64,000 nt of DNA from Rhodovulum sp. P5 (GCF_002079305.1 NZ_CP015039.1:3271501-3335500), one strand, 5' to 3'; counted from the stretch's first letter, positions 45,438 to 56,506 are shown. A program made the numbers and translations. The notes: generated by a model from the letters alone, not told the origin.

Positions 45438-46415
45438 ATGATTCCCGGTGTCAGTCAGCGCCGCCGCTTCTCCGACCTCAACGAGCAGGAGATCCTCGCG
45501 CTTGCGATCTCCTCCGAAGAGGACGACGCCCGCATTTACCGCAGCTATGCGGAACAACTCAGGACCGACTTTCCCGACTCCGCCCGGATCTTCGAGGGCA
45601 TGGCCAAGGAGGAAGACGCCCATCGCAACCGGCTGATCGAAAAGCACCGGCAGCGGTTCGGCGAAACCATTCCCCTGATCCGGCGCGAGCATGTCTCGGG
45701 CTACTATGCCCGGCGGCCGGTCTGGCTGGTCCAGAATCTGGGGATCGAGCGCATCCGCGAAGAAGCCGAGATGATGGAGCGCGACGCGCACCAGTTTTAC
45801 ATCAAGGCCGCGCAGCGGACCTCTGACGCCTCCACCCGGAAACTCTTGGGGGAACTGGCCGCGGCCGAGGCCGGGCACACCGCGGCGGCCGACACGCTGA
45901 CGGGCAAGCATCTGGACGAGGACAGCAAGGAGCAGGAAGCGCGGACCGCCCACCGGCAATTCGTGCTGACTTGGGTGCAGCCCGGGCTGGCGGGTCTCAT
46001 GGATGGGTCGGTCTCGACGCTGGCCCCGATCTTTGCGACCGCCTTTGCCACGCAGGATACGTGGACGACCTTCCTTGTCGGTCTGGCGGCCTCCGTCGGG
46101 GCGGGGATTTCCATGGGCTTTACCGAGGCCGCGTCCGATGACGGGGAAATCTCGGGCCGCGGCTCGCCCATCAAGCGCGGCATCGCCTCTGGCGTGATGA
46201 CGGCGCTCGGTGGGCTGGGCCATGCGCTGCCCTATCTGATCCCGCATTTCTGGACCGCGACGATCATTGCCATGGTCGTGGTGTTCGTCGAACTTTGGGC
46301 GATCGCGTGGATCCAGAAGAAATACATGGACACGCCGTTCTTCCGCGCCGCGTTCCAGGTCGTGCTGGGCGGCGCACTGGTTCTTGGGGCAGGCATCCTG
46401 ATCGGCTCGGGCTGA
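45438..46415 (+). CDS. mbfA: Membrane-bound ferritin MbfA (iron exporter)
   Basis: A 325-residue fusion. Residues 1-160 are a ferritin-like/rubrerythrin domain with di-iron ligands in ISSEEDDARIY, AKEEDAHRNRL, EEAEMMERDAHQFY and AAAEAGH. Residues about 175-325 are a CCC1/VIT1 membrane domain starting WVQPGLAGLMDGSVSTLAP with about five helices. MbfA oxidises and exports surplus iron and protects against peroxide. It is controlled by the ICE box just upstream; AGGAG precedes the ATG. Confidence 0.94.
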   Translation: MIPGVSQRRRFSDLNEQEILALAISSEEDDARIYRSYAEQLRTDFPDSARIFEGMAKEEDAHRNRLIEKHRQRFGETIPLIRREHVSGYYARRPVWLVQNLGIERIREEAEMMERDAHQFYIKAAQRTSDASTRKLLGELAAAEAGHTAAADTLTGKHLDEDSKEQEARTAHRQFVLTWVQPGLAGLMDGSVSTLAPIFATAFATQDTWTTFLVGLAASVGAGISMGFTEAASDDGEISGRGSPIKRGIASGVMTALGGLGHALPYLIPHFWTATIIAMVVVFVELWAIAWIQKKYMDTPFFRAAFQVVLGGALVLGAGILIGSG

Positions 46416-46437
46416 TCGGGCAGGCGTTGTTGGGCCG

Positions 46438-48609
46438 TCAGTTCCGGCGGCCCAGAAGCGCGCCCAGAACCTCTTTCAGGATGTTGTCGGCGGCGTTGTC
46501 GCGGGACTCTCTGGGGCGGGCCTCTTGCCTCGGCTCGCCATTCCGTGGCGCGTCGGGGATCAGCATCGGCAGCGGCCGGGGCGGCAGGCCCTCATGCACG
46601 CGCAGCATGGTCGCGTGCCAGATCTCGGCCGGCAATCCGCCCCCTGTGACGCCGGTCAGGGGAGAGTTGTCGTCATACCCCATCCAGACACCGGCCACGT
46701 AATCGGCGGTAAAGCCGATAAACCATGCGTCGCGCGCGGCCGACGTCGTCCCGGTCTTGCCGGCGACCTGCCAGCCGGGCAGTTTGGCGCGCTGTCCGGT
46801 GCCGGCCTCCACCACGCGGTTCATCATGTAGATCAGGCTGCGGGCGGCGCGTTCGGAAATAACCCGCTCGCCCATGCCGCCGGCCTGGTCCATCAGGGGG
46901 GCGCGGTCGCCCTTCAGGCGCAGTTCGACGAACCCGTAGGGCGTGACGCTCGACCCGCCGTTCAGGATACCCGCATAGGCGCCGGTCATGTCGATCAGCG
47001 TGGATTCCGAGGCGCCAAGGGCCAGCGCGGGGCCAAGGGCCAGATCGCTTTCCAACCCGAAATCCGCGGCGATCTTGCGCACGTTTTCGCGCCCCACGGC
47101 CTCTGACACCTTAACGGCGGGGATGTTCAGCGAATGCTGCAATGCTTCGGTCAGGGTCACCCGCCCGCGAAAGTCGCGGGAGTAGTTCTTGGGGCTGTAG
47201 GGGCCGGAGCCGGGCACGTCGATGGTGAAGGGTTCGTCCAGAACCGTCGCGTTGGGCGTATAGCCCAGATCCAGCGCCGCGGCATAAACGAAGGGCTTGA
47301 AGGCCGACCCGGTCTGACGCAGCGCCATGGTCGCCCGGTTGAACCCCCCGATGGCGGTCTTGCGGCCGCCCACCATGGCGCGCACTGCGCCGTCGGCCGA
47401 CATCACGACGACCGCGGTCTCGGCCTCCGATCCCTTCCGAACCTTCGTCGCAAAGACCTCTTTCACCGCCTCTTCCGCGGCGCGTTGCAGGCGCGGGTCA
47501 TAGGTGGTGCGGATGATCACGTCTTCGGTGGTGTTGCGGGTCAGGAAATCGGGGCCCGAGGCCATGACCCAGTCGGCGAAATATCCGCCCGAGCGGGATT
47601 CTGCGGCCTGCGACAGTTCCGCGGGATGCGCCTTGGCCAGCAACGCCTCTTTCGCGGTCAGATAGCCCTGCGCCTGCATCAGCCCGATGATCAGGTTCGC
47701 CCGGTCGCGGGACCGTTGCAGGTTGTTGGTGGGCGCATAGGTCGTGGGGGCCTTCAGCAGCCCGGCCAGCATCGCCGCCTCTGCCGTGTCGACCTGATTG
47801 GCCGACTTGCCGAAATAGCGCTGGGCGGCGGCCTCGAACCCCCGCGCGCCCGCGCCAAGATACGCGCGGTTAAGGTAGATCGTCAGGATCTCGTCCTTGG
47901 AATACTTCGCCTCCATCGCCATGGCGAACAGCGCTTCCTTGGCCTTCCGCCAGAGCGTCGTGCGGCGGCAGTCGGCCTCATAGGCGGCCTCGTTCTTCCA
48001 CTTCGCGCGCTCGTAGGGCACCCCAAGGCACAAGAGCTTCGCCGTCTGCTGCGTGATGGTGGACCCGCCATGGCCCGACAGCGGCCCACGCCCCTCGGCC
48101 AGGTTGATCCGGACCGCCCCGGCGATGCCGCGGGGTGAAATGCCGAAATGGCGGTAAAAGCGCCGATCCTCTGTCGCGACGATCGCGTTCTTCAGAACGG
48201 GCGCGACGGTTCCCGCGGTGATCTGGCCGCCGAACTGTTCCCCCCGCCAGGCAAACACCTCTCCGCTGCGGTCCAGCAGCGTGACAGAGCCGCGGGTGCG
48301 CCCGTCAAGCAGCGCGGACATCTCGGGCAACTGGGCATAGAAGTAGAGAACGGCCAGCGCGATCACCAACGCGACCGACAGCGCAAGACGCGAGGTCAGT
48401 TTCCACACCAGCGCGACCAGCCAGCCGATCAGCCGGCGAAACGCGGCCACAATGGGGTTGCGCGTCTTGCGCCGTGTCGTGCGGCGGCTTCCACCACCCG
48501 ACCCGCGCCGGGTCGGGGTCCGTTTGCTCTTTGTCGTCTTGCTGGCGGTCTTCTTGCGAGGACGCCGTTCCGCGACCAAAGGGGGGGTCTTCCGGCCTTT
48601 GCTGCCCAT
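46438..48609 (-). CDS. Class A penicillin-binding protein (PBP1A type)
   Basis: A 723-residue bifunctional peptidoglycan synthase. A Lys/Arg/Thr-rich cytoplasmic tail of about 60 residues is followed by a membrane helix (about 72-92). The GT51 glycosyltransferase has EDRRFYRHFG, GGSTITQQTAK and KILTIYLN-like DEILTIYLNRAYLGAGARG. The transpeptidase has the SxxK Ser in TGSAFKPF, SxN in SLNIPA and KTG in AGKTGTT. The C-terminal tail is basic and disordered. Convergent with mbfA. Confidence 0.94.
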   Translation of the reverse strand: MGSKGRKTPPLVAERRPRKKTASKTTKSKRTPTRRGSGGGSRRTTRRKTRNPIVAAFRRLIGWLVALVWKLTSRLALSVALVIALAVLYFYAQLPEMSALLDGRTRGSVTLLDRSGEVFAWRGEQFGGQITAGTVAPVLKNAIVATEDRRFYRHFGISPRGIAGAVRINLAEGRGPLSGHGGSTITQQTAKLLCLGVPYERAKWKNEAAYEADCRRTTLWRKAKEALFAMAMEAKYSKDEILTIYLNRAYLGAGARGFEAAAQRYFGKSANQVDTAEAAMLAGLLKAPTTYAPTNNLQRSRDRANLIIGLMQAQGYLTAKEALLAKAHPAELSQAAESRSGGYFADWVMASGPDFLTRNTTEDVIIRTTYDPRLQRAAEEAVKEVFATKVRKGSEAETAVVVMSADGAVRAMVGGRKTAIGGFNRATMALRQTGSAFKPFVYAAALDLGYTPNATVLDEPFTIDVPGSGPYSPKNYSRDFRGRVTLTEALQHSLNIPAVKVSEAVGRENVRKIAADFGLESDLALGPALALGASESTLIDMTGAYAGILNGGSSVTPYGFVELRLKGDRAPLMDQAGGMGERVISERAARSLIYMMNRVVEAGTGQRAKLPGWQVAGKTGTTSAARDAWFIGFTADYVAGVWMGYDDNSPLTGVTGGGLPAEIWHATMLRVHEGLPPRPLPMLIPDAPRNGEPRQEARPRESRDNAADNILKEVLGALLGRRN

Positions 48610-48735
48610 TGCCGTTTCGACTGCCTCTGTTTTGTTTTGCGGCAGGATAGCCTGCCTGCCCGGAAATGTGGAGTTCCTGAGAGGTCAACTTTCCGACTTT
48701 CCAATCTGCTCAAGAAATGGTCATTAAGTATCTTG

Positions 48736-48753
48736 TGTGCAAAAAATGTGCAT
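48736..48753. promoter_or_regulatory. Conserved upstream motif of glnK copy 1
   Basis: TGTGCAAAAAATGTGCAT, two TGTGCA half-sites in direct orientation 11 bp apart, ending 120 bp before the glnK1 GTG. The same motif stands at the same distance before glnK2, so it is a likely activator site (NtrC or another nitrogen regulator). Confidence 0.65.
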
Positions 48754-48837
48754 TAACTTCCTGTTTGGCGGCTTCTTGAGCGATGTAAGAGCTTGCCCCC
48801 CCGCGCCGTCGTGCCGTTCCTAGCCGGCGTGAATCCC

Positions 48838-48851
48838 GCAGGGGCTCCTGC
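48838..48851 (+). promoter_or_regulatory. 5'UTR hairpin of glnK copy 1
   Basis: GCAGG-GGCT-CCTGC, ending 22 bases before the GTG start. The equivalent hairpin before glnK2 keeps the stem and changes the loop. Confidence 0.55.
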
Positions 48852-48872
48852 CAAACCGGAAAGGTAGTAACA

Positions 48873-49211
48873 GTGAAACTCATCATCGCTGCAATCAAGC
48901 CGTTCAAGCTGGAGGAAGTGAGGGAAGCCCTCACTGCAATCGGCGTGCGCGGCATGATGGTGACCGAGATCAAGGGCTTCGGCTCTCAGTCCGGTCACAC
49001 TGAAATCTATCGCGGCGCGGAATACGCCGTGAACTTTGTGCCCAAGGTGAAACTGGAGATCGTCGTGGCCGCGTCCATGGCAGATCAGGTCGTCGAGACC
49101 ATCGCGAAGACCGCCAAGACCGACAAGATCGGCGACGGCAAGATCTTCGTTCTCGACGTGCAGCAGGCGGTGCGCGTGCGTACGGGCGAACTGAACGACG
49201 ACGCGATCTGA
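48873..49211 (+). CDS. glnK: P-II nitrogen regulatory protein, copy 1
   Basis: A 112-residue trimeric signalling protein that senses 2-oxoglutarate and ATP/ADP and plugs the ammonium channel. The T-loop Tyr51 for GlnD uridylylation is in IYRGAEYAVNF; the B-loop is KIGDGKIFVL, and the C-loop RVRTGE. GTG start (MKLIIAAIKPF) with GGAAAGG. 29 bp before amt. Differs from copy 2 at about a dozen positions, mostly in the second half. Confidence 0.96.
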   Translation: MKLIIAAIKPFKLEEVREALTAIGVRGMMVTEIKGFGSQSGHTEIYRGAEYAVNFVPKVKLEIVVAASMADQVVETIAKTAKTDKIGDGKIFVLDVQQAVRVRTGELNDDAI

Positions 49212-49240
49212 CGCGGACGTAAAAGGGATAGAGAGTGAGA

Positions 49241-50566
49241 ATGACAATGAAGAAACTTGGTACAACCTTGGGTCTGTCGGCCCTTGCGGCGTCGGCGGCG
49301 CTGCCCGCCTTCGCGCAGGACGCGGTGACGGAAACGATGGACAAGGGCGATGTCGCCTGGATGATGACGGCCAGCGTGCTGGTCCTGTTCATGACCGTTC
49401 CGGGGCTGGCGCTGTTCTATGGCGGTCTCGTGCGCGCAAAGAACATGCTGTCGGTGCTGATGCAGGTCATGCTGGTGGCGTCGCTGATGATGGTGATCTG
49501 GGTGTTCTGGGGCTACTCCTTTGCCTTCGGCGGCAGTACTTCGCCGTTCTGGGGCGGCTTCGGCAAGCTGTTCCTGTCGGGTGTCACGGCGGATTCGACC
49601 GCGGCCACCTTCACCGACGGTGTGGTGATCCCGGAATATGTGTTCATCGTGTTCCAGATGACCTTTGCCGCGATCACGCCGGCCCTGATCGTCGGCGCCT
49701 TCGCCGAACGGATCAAGTTCTCGGCCGTTTTGCTGTTCTGCACCCTCTGGGTGACCTTCGTCTACTTCCCCATTGCCCACATGGTCTGGGATGGTTCGGG
49801 TCTTCTGTTCAACCTCGGCGCGCTTGACTTCGCCGGCGGCACCGTTGTGCACATCAATGCCGGTATCGCGGCGCTGATCGGTGCCTATCTGGTCGGCCCG
49901 CGGATCGGCCTTGGCAAGGACAACATGGCGCCCCACTCGATGACCCTGACCATGGTCGGTGCGTCTATGCTGTGGGTCGGCTGGTTCGGCTTCAACGTCG
50001 GCTCCAACCTCGAGGCCAACGGCTTCGCCGGTCTGCCCTTCATCAACACCTTCGTTGCCACCGCCGCGGCCATCCTGTCGTGGTCCATCGTCGAGATGAT
50101 CCTGCGCGGCAAGGCCTCGATGCTGGGCGCTGCATCGGGTCTGGTTGCCGGTCTGGTTGCGATCACCCCGGCCTGTGGCCAGCTTGGCCCGATCGGTGCG
50201 ATCATCCTGGGCCTCGTCGTTTCGCCGATCTGCTACTTCTTCGTGGCCACGGTCAAAGCCAAACTTGGCTATGACGACAGCCTTGACGTGTTCGGCATCC
50301 ACGGCATCGGCGGCATCACCGGCGCGCTCGGCACCGGTCTGCTGGGCGGCCCGCTGTTCGGCGGCCAGGGTGGCGACGACTACAACGCCATCGGCCAGAC
50401 CATCATTCAGGCCGAGGCCGTTCTGGTCACCATCGTGTGGTGTGGCGTGATCTCGCTGATCCTCTACAAGGTGGTGGACATGCTCGTCGGTCTGCGGGTC
50501 GACAACGACAGCGAGCGTCAGGGTCTGGACCTCACCAGCCATGGCGAGGCTGCCTATCACAGCTGA
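49241..50566 (+). CDS. amtB: Ammonium channel, copy 1
   Basis: About 441 residues with a signal peptide cut after PAFA and 11 helices. Pore residues are visible: FYGGLVRAKNM, the first twin-His helix GTVVHINAGIAAL and the second FGIHGIGGITGALGTG. The C-terminal tail (DNDSERQGLDLTSHGE) is the GlnK contact region. Start at ATG 49241; ATG 49247 or GTG 49235 are possible. Followed by a strong terminator, so the pair is a separate operon. Confidence 0.95.
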   Translation: MTMKKLGTTLGLSALAASAALPAFAQDAVTETMDKGDVAWMMTASVLVLFMTVPGLALFYGGLVRAKNMLSVLMQVMLVASLMMVIWVFWGYSFAFGGSTSPFWGGFGKLFLSGVTADSTAATFTDGVVIPEYVFIVFQMTFAAITPALIVGAFAERIKFSAVLLFCTLWVTFVYFPIAHMVWDGSGLLFNLGALDFAGGTVVHINAGIAALIGAYLVGPRIGLGKDNMAPHSMTLTMVGASMLWVGWFGFNVGSNLEANGFAGLPFINTFVATAAAILSWSIVEMILRGKASMLGAASGLVAGLVAITPACGQLGPIGAIILGLVVSPICYFFVATVKAKLGYDDSLDVFGIHGIGGITGALGTGLLGGPLFGGQGGDDYNAIGQTIIQAEAVLVTIVWCGVISLILYKVVDMLVGLRVDNDSERQGLDLTSHGEAAYHS

Positions 50567-50592
50567 TCCCGCGTAACAGGGAAGCGAAACGG

Positions 50593-50623
50593 AAAGGCCC
50601 GGGCGCGCGCGTCCGGGCCTTTT
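50593..50623 (+). terminator. Terminator of the first glnK-amt operon
   Basis: A 10-bp stem AAAGGCCCGG / CCGGGCCTTT with a 10-base loop and a short T run, 27 bases after the stop. Confidence 0.88.
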
Positions 50624-50754
50624 GCATGCGCGATTGCCGTCGGGTAGGCAATGTCGGTTCCGGTCGGGCATGTCGGGGGGCGGCGCACGCCCGCGAACAT
50701 GGCGTTCAAGGCCCGGATTCGGAATTGCCCAAAAATTACGCGACAGGCAAAACA

Positions 50755-50772
50755 TGTGCAAAAATTGTGCAT
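50755..50772. promoter_or_regulatory. Conserved upstream motif of glnK copy 2
   Basis: TGTGCAAAAATTGTGCAT, identical to the glnK1 motif except one base, and likewise ending exactly 120 bp before the GTG start. Confidence 0.65.
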
Positions 50773-50856
50773 ATGTCCGCGCGATCCCGGCCGTTCGCGC
50801 CCCGGATTTCTTGAGTCCCCCGGCCCGCGCCCCCTTCCTAGCCCACGTGAAATCCT

Positions 50857-50870
50857 GCAGGCGCGCCTGC
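50857..50870 (+). promoter_or_regulatory. 5'UTR hairpin of glnK copy 2
   Basis: GCAGG-CGCG-CCTGC, 22 bases before the GTG, the same stem and spacing as in copy 1 with a different loop. Confidence 0.55.
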
Positions 50871-50891
50871 GAAACCGGAAAGGTGGTAACA

Positions 50892-51230
50892 GTGAAACTC
50901 ATCATCGCTGCAATCAAGCCGTTCAAGCTGGAGGAGGTGAGGGAAGCCCTCACGACCATCGGCGTGCGCGGCATGATGGTGACCGAGATCAAGGGCTTCG
51001 GCTCCCAGTCCGGTCACACCGAGATCTATCGCGGCGCCGAATACGCCGTGAACTTCGTGCCCAAGGTCAAGATCGAACTCGTGGTCTCGGCCGCGATGGC
51101 CGAACAGGTTGTCGATACCATCTCGAAGACCGCAAAGACCGACAAGATCGGGGACGGCAAGATCTTCGTGCTCGATGTGCAGCAGGCTGTGCGGGTGCGC
51201 ACGGGCGAAAGCGGCGACGACGCGCTTTGA
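50892..51230 (+). CDS. glnK: P-II nitrogen regulatory protein, copy 2
   Basis: A 112-residue P-II protein, nearly identical to copy 1 over the first 55 residues at DNA level as well, including GTG start and ribosome site. Tyr51 and the B-loop are intact. Substitutions gather in residues 56-85 (KIELVVSAAMAEQVVDTISK) and at the end (ESGDDAL). 38 bp before the second amt gene. Confidence 0.96.
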   Translation: MKLIIAAIKPFKLEEVREALTTIGVRGMMVTEIKGFGSQSGHTEIYRGAEYAVNFVPKVKIELVVSAAMAEQVVDTISKTAKTDKIGDGKIFVLDVQQAVRVRTGESGDDAL

Positions 51231-51268
51231 TCCGCGCGACGATCCAGTCAGTAAAGGACCAATCGACG

Positions 51269-52597
<1,329 letters not shown>

Positions 52598-52626
52598 TCG
52601 GTCCCTTTGTCCAATCCAGAAAAATG

Positions 52627-52660
52627 AAGACCCGGGAGATGTGCCCGGGTCTTTTCATTT
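52627..52660. terminator. Terminator of the second glnK-amt operon
   Basis: AAGACCCGGG / CCCGGGTCTT, 10-bp stem, loop of 7, then TTCATTT; preceded by an A-rich run, so it may also serve the convergent chemoreceptor gene. Confidence 0.9.
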
Positions 52661-52711
52661 GGACCGGTCGTGCCCGACCAGAACGGTCCGATGCGATCTT
52701 GGGCGCTGGCG

Positions 52712-54562
52712 TCAGAAATCCTGCCAGGCGCTGTCATTGGCCGCGCTTTTCGGCGCGGAATCGCGGGCAAGTGCGACTTCGAACTCGGTCTCGGGGGTGA
52801 CCGGCACGGGGCTGTGGCTGAACTGTGCCGCTGGCGCGCTGGCCACGCCGACGGGCCGGCCGCCGCCCCGCAACTGGAAGCGGTCGACAAGCCCCTGAAG
52901 GGTCTGCGCTTCCTGCTTCAGCGTGGTGGAGGCTGCGGTGGCCTCTTCGACCATCGCGGCGTTCTGCTGGGTCACCTTGTCAAGCTGGTTGACGCCGACA
53001 TTGATTTCCCCCAGGCCCACCGACTGCTCCTGCGCGCCCGTTGCGATCTCGCCGATCAGATCGGCGATGTTGCTGACCCGCTTGACGATGTCGGACAGGG
53101 CGTCGCCGGTGCGGTTGACCAGCGACACGCCGGAATCGACCTGCTCGGAACTGGTCGAGATCAGGTCCTTGATCTCCTTCGCCGCTTCGGAGGAGCGCTG
53201 GGCCAGCGCCCGCACTTCCGAGGCGACGACGGCAAAGCCGCGGCCAGCCTCGCCCGCGCGGGCGGCCTCGACCCCGGCGTTCAGGGCCAGCAGATTGGTC
53301 TGGAAGGCGATGTCGTCGATCACGCCGATGATCTGGCTGATCTCGTCCGACGACTTCTTGATCCCCGACATCGCGCCGATGGCGTCGGTCACGACCCGGC
53401 CGCTTTCCTCCGCCCCTTGGCGGGCATCCTTCACGACCTTCTCGACTTCGGCCGCACTTTCCGCGGCAGAGCGGACCGAGGACGTCATCTCATCCATCGC
53501 CGCGGCGGTTTCTTCCAGCGTGGCGGCCTGGTTCTCGGTCCGCTGCGACAGATCCTCGGACGCGCCGCTGATCTCTTCGGCGCGGGTGTGGATTTCCTTC
53601 GCGTTCTCGTTGATCGACCCCATGATGTCGTTCAGCGTGTCGACCGTGGCGTTATAGTCCAGCCGCAGCCGGTCATAGCCCTCGCCAAAGCTGGTGGTCA
53701 GGCTTTGGGTCAGGTCGCCCCGGGCCAGCGCCGTCAGGGCGTCGCCCAGACGTTCAACGGCATCGGTCTGTTCGGCACGGCCCTTTTCGGCGTCCTCTTC
53801 GGCCCGTTTGGCCGCCTGAAGCCGGGTGCGCAGCGTGTCCAGACTGCGGGCGATGCCGCCGATTTCATCGCCGCGGTCGGTCCGCGGCACGGCGTTGTCA
53901 TAGGATCCTTTGGCGATCTGTCCCATCGCGCCACCGACCTCGGCAAGCGGTGTGCCGATCATCCGGCGCAACAGCAGGGCCGAGCCGGCGACAAGCATCA
54001 CCGTGATCAGCATCGCAACGGCCATGGCGGGGGCGGCATCCAGCAGAAGGTCGGCCAGAAGACCATCGGGCGTCCAGATCGTACCGATTGCGCCGATCGG
54101 TTCTGCGCTGTTGCGGTAGTAGACGGGTACGGCCGCAATCAACTGCCCATCGGCCCGCGCGACCTTGCCGGTGGCCATGGCCTGTTTTGCAAGCCGGGCC
54201 AGTTCCGCCTCTTCCGCAGGGCTTGCGACGCCCTTGTTCGTCACGATGTCGCCCTTGGCGTTCCACACGGCCAGTTCAACGAAACGCTCCCCCTCCATCT
54301 CGGAGAGTTTGTCCAGTTCCGCATTGATGCCGTCCACCTTGCCGAAGGTCAGGTGCCCACCGATCAGTTCGGCCCCTGATATCGTTTCGGCAACCATCAG
54401 GCCCCCGACTTGCTTGTAGATGAGGTCATAGCCGCTGCGGGTAGAGGCCACCTGAACCATGACCGCCACGATCACGGCGGTTATGGCCGTCAGGGCCGCG
54501 GCCTTGAGGAAGACCGATCCCTTTGCGGCCAGCACCGTGGATGTGTCCTTTGAACCGTTCAT
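52712..54562 (-). CDS. Membrane methyl-accepting chemotaxis protein
   Basis: A 616-residue receptor: membrane helix about 14-37, a periplasmic sensor of about 145 residues (single Cache-like), second helix about 183-203, HAMP, and a signalling domain with tip [18 protein letters not shown]. The C-terminus ends after a flexible Pro/Ala linker in SAWQDF. This fits the xWxxF tether for the CheR methyltransferase, an elaboration absent from the soluble receptor at 8 kb. 25 bp downstream of the periplasmic protein gene, same operon. Confidence 0.93.
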   Translation of the reverse strand: MNGSKDTSTVLAAKGSVFLKAAALTAITAVIVAVMVQVASTRSGYDLIYKQVGGLMVAETISGAELIGGHLTFGKVDGINAELDKLSEMEGERFVELAVWNAKGDIVTNKGVASPAEEAELARLAKQAMATGKVARADGQLIAAVPVYYRNSAEPIGAIGTIWTPDGLLADLLLDAAPAMAVAMLITVMLVAGSALLLRRMIGTPLAEVGGAMGQIAKGSYDNAVPRTDRGDEIGGIARSLDTLRTRLQAAKRAEEDAEKGRAEQTDAVERLGDALTALARGDLTQSLTTSFGEGYDRLRLDYNATVDTLNDIMGSINENAKEIHTRAEEISGASEDLSQRTENQAATLEETAAAMDEMTSSVRSAAESAAEVEKVVKDARQGAEESGRVVTDAIGAMSGIKKSSDEISQIIGVIDDIAFQTNLLALNAGVEAARAGEAGRGFAVVASEVRALAQRSSEAAKEIKDLISTSSEQVDSGVSLVNRTGDALSDIVKRVSNIADLIGEIATGAQEQSVGLGEINVGVNQLDKVTQQNAAMVEEATAASTTLKQEAQTLQGLVDRFQLRGGGRPVGVASAPAAQFSHSPVPVTPETEFEVALARDSAPKSAANDSAWQDF

Positions 54563-54587
54563 CGATCGATCTCCCCTAAAGGCTGTG

Positions 54588-55166
54588 TCAGAGCAGCGCT
54601 GCGCCGTCGACGGCGACGGTCATTGCCCCAACCGGGGCACCGGTGGCCGGATCGACCAGCGTGAACGAGATCTGGGCCTGATAGGTCTGGCTGGACTCGT
54701 CGAACTCGATCTCGCCGTAATGCACGGCCCCGGCACCAACGCCGAAGGTGTCGCTGTGCTTGGCCTCATCCCCCTGCCAGTAGTCCGAGGTCACGCCCGA
54801 GGCGGCGACATTCAGACCCTTGGCATCCATCACGATGATTTCGGTGATCTGGCCGCCGGTCGCCGCAACCTGCTGCCGCAGAAAGTCGGACGCGGCATTG
54901 CCGATCACCGAGGAGATCAGCGCGCTGCCGGGGTCGCCGACCTCACCGCGCCAGGTGGTGTCAAGCTGGTCGATGGTGGCCTGATCGTAGCCGCCGGTCT
55001 TGGCGTTCTGGGCCGCCACGGCATCGAGGATGGCCGCATCCTGCGCCCACGGCAGCACGGAGGCTTCGAGGAAGGCCTGCATCTGGGCGTCATTTTCGCC
55101 GGCAAAGGCACCGGTTGCGGCCAGGGCGAACAGGACGGGGGTGAACGTATGTGAAAGCTTCGGCAT
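54588..55166 (-). CDS. Periplasmic Cache-like sensor protein
   Basis: 192 residues. Signal peptide cut after GAFA. The mature part looks like a stand-alone PDC/Cache domain: a long N-terminal helix ([24 protein letters not shown]), then [33 protein letters not shown] and [11 protein letters not shown], the strand order seen in Cache sensors. No membrane anchor or signalling domain. It is the first gene of the operon with the chemoreceptor and probably delivers or competes for its ligand. Strong AAGGGAAA site. Confidence 0.75.
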   Translation of the reverse strand: MPKLSHTFTPVLFALAATGAFAGENDAQMQAFLEASVLPWAQDAAILDAVAAQNAKTGGYDQATIDQLDTTWRGEVGDPGSALISSVIGNAASDFLRQQVAATGGQITEIIVMDAKGLNVAASGVTSDYWQGDEAKHSDTFGVGAGAVHYGEIEFDESSQTYQAQISFTLVDPATGAPVGAMTVAVDGAALL

Positions 55167-55321
55167 GGTTTCCCTTTCGATCCCACCGAGACAAAGATGA
55201 CTGGAGGGTTAGCGGGCAATGCCTACCGATTGTTTAAGTCGTTCCAGAGGCGCGAATGTGAAATGATTCAAAAGCGCCCGGTTCGGCCGGGCGCGGGGGA
55301 TGCCGGACCGGTTGCCGGTGC

Positions 55322-56506
55322 CTACAGCCCGACCGCCACCATCGCATCGGCCACGCGGGGGATCAGCGCCTCGGTCAACCCGGCGAGGTTCATCCGGCTG
55401 TCGCCGATCACATAGACCCCGTGCACGTCACGCAGCGCCGTCACCTGATCGTCACTTGCGCCGATCAGCGAGAACATGCCCTGCTGGGCCGCCAGATAGG
55501 CGAACCGGTCCGATCCGGATTTCTGTTGCAGCGTTTCGGCCAGCATCCCGCGCAGGGTTTCGATCCGGCTGCGCATGGCGCTCAGTTCCGCGGCCCAGTC
55601 GGCGCGCAGCTTGGCGTCGCCAAGGATCTCGGTCACCACCCGCGCGCCGTGATCGGGCGGGAAGGCATAGGTCTGGCGGTTCAGGTTCGACATGTTCGCC
55701 CGCGCGACGGCTTGCGTGGCGGCATCGGGGGCAAGGGCCAGCAGGGCGCCGACGCGGTCCCGGTAGAGCCCGAAATTCTTCGAACAACTGACGGCGACCA
55801 GCATCTGCGGCAGCCGCTGGGCCAAAAGGCGCACGCCCTCGGCATCGGGCTCCAGCCCGGCGCCGAGCCCGTGATAGGCCAGATCGACCAGCGGCAGCGC
55901 GCCGGTGCGCGACAGCACCTCGGCCACAGCCTGCCAGTCCGCAGGCGTCAGGTCGGCCCCGGTGGGGTTGTGGCAACAGCCATGCAGGATCACCACGTCG
56001 CCCGGCCCGGTTCGGCCCAGATCGTCCAGCAGTCCTTCCCGGTCCAGCGCACGGTCGGCGGCGTTGTAATAGCGGTACTCGACCTGCTCCAGCCCCAGGA
56101 ACCCGGCGATGGCCGCGTGGTTGGGCCAGCTTGGATCGGGGATGAACACGCGCGCCGCGGGATTGGCCAGCCGCACGAGGTCAAGCGCGATGCGCACCGC
56201 GCCGGTGCCGCCGGGGGTCGCCACGCTGGCCAGGCGGTTGCGGGGCGCGGCCTCGCCCAGGGTCAGCCCGGCAATGGCCTCCAGAAACGCCGGATCGCCC
56301 TCAATCCCGACATAGCCCTTGCTGGCCTGCTGCTGCCAAATCCGTTCTTCCGCCGATTTCACCGCCTGCATCACCGGCGTGGTGCCGTTCGCATCGCGAT
56401 AGACGCCGACCCCAAGGTCCACCTTGTCGGTCCGCGGATCGGCGCGGAAGGCCTGCATCAGGCCGATGATCTTGTCGGGCGCCTGCGGCGACAGGCGGTT
56501 CAGCAT
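55322..56506 (-). CDS. Aromatic/aspartate aminotransferase, class I
   Basis: A 394-residue fold-type I PLP enzyme of the AspC/TyrB group. VDLGVGVYRDANGTTPVM, HGCCHNPTGADLT (PLP-ring Asn), VDLAYHGLGAGL and the PLP Lys in SCSKNFGLYRDRVG are typical, and RMNLAGL holds the substrate-carboxylate Arg. Transaminates aspartate and aromatic amino acids with 2-oxoglutarate. ATG overlaps the end of the sulfurtransferase gene by seven bases. Confidence 0.93.
   Translation of the reverse strand: MLNRLSPQAPDKIIGLMQAFRADPRTDKVDLGVGVYRDANGTTPVMQAVKSAEERIWQQQASKGYVGIEGDPAFLEAIAGLTLGEAAPRNRLASVATPGGTGAVRIALDLVRLANPAARVFIPDPSWPNHAAIAGFLGLEQVEYRYYNAADRALDREGLLDDLGRTGPGDVVILHGCCHNPTGADLTPADWQAVAEVLSRTGALPLVDLAYHGLGAGLEPDAEGVRLLAQRLPQMLVAVSCSKNFGLYRDRVGALLALAPDAATQAVARANMSNLNRQTYAFPPDHGARVVTEILGDAKLRADWAAELSAMRSRIETLRGMLAETLQQKSGSDRFAYLAAQQGMFSLIGASDDQVTALRDVHGVYVIGDSRMNLAGLTEALIPRVADAMVAVGL

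Noticed and set aside
48760..48785. Sigma-54 promoter TGGC-N6-TTGA before glnK1
   Set aside because: Spacing between the two elements is one base short of the consensus, the GC at -12 is missing, and glnK2 lacks it.
49085..50992. A 635-codon minus-strand ORF across amt1 and glnK2
   Set aside because: It crosses two intact genes and a terminator; composition marks it as a shadow.
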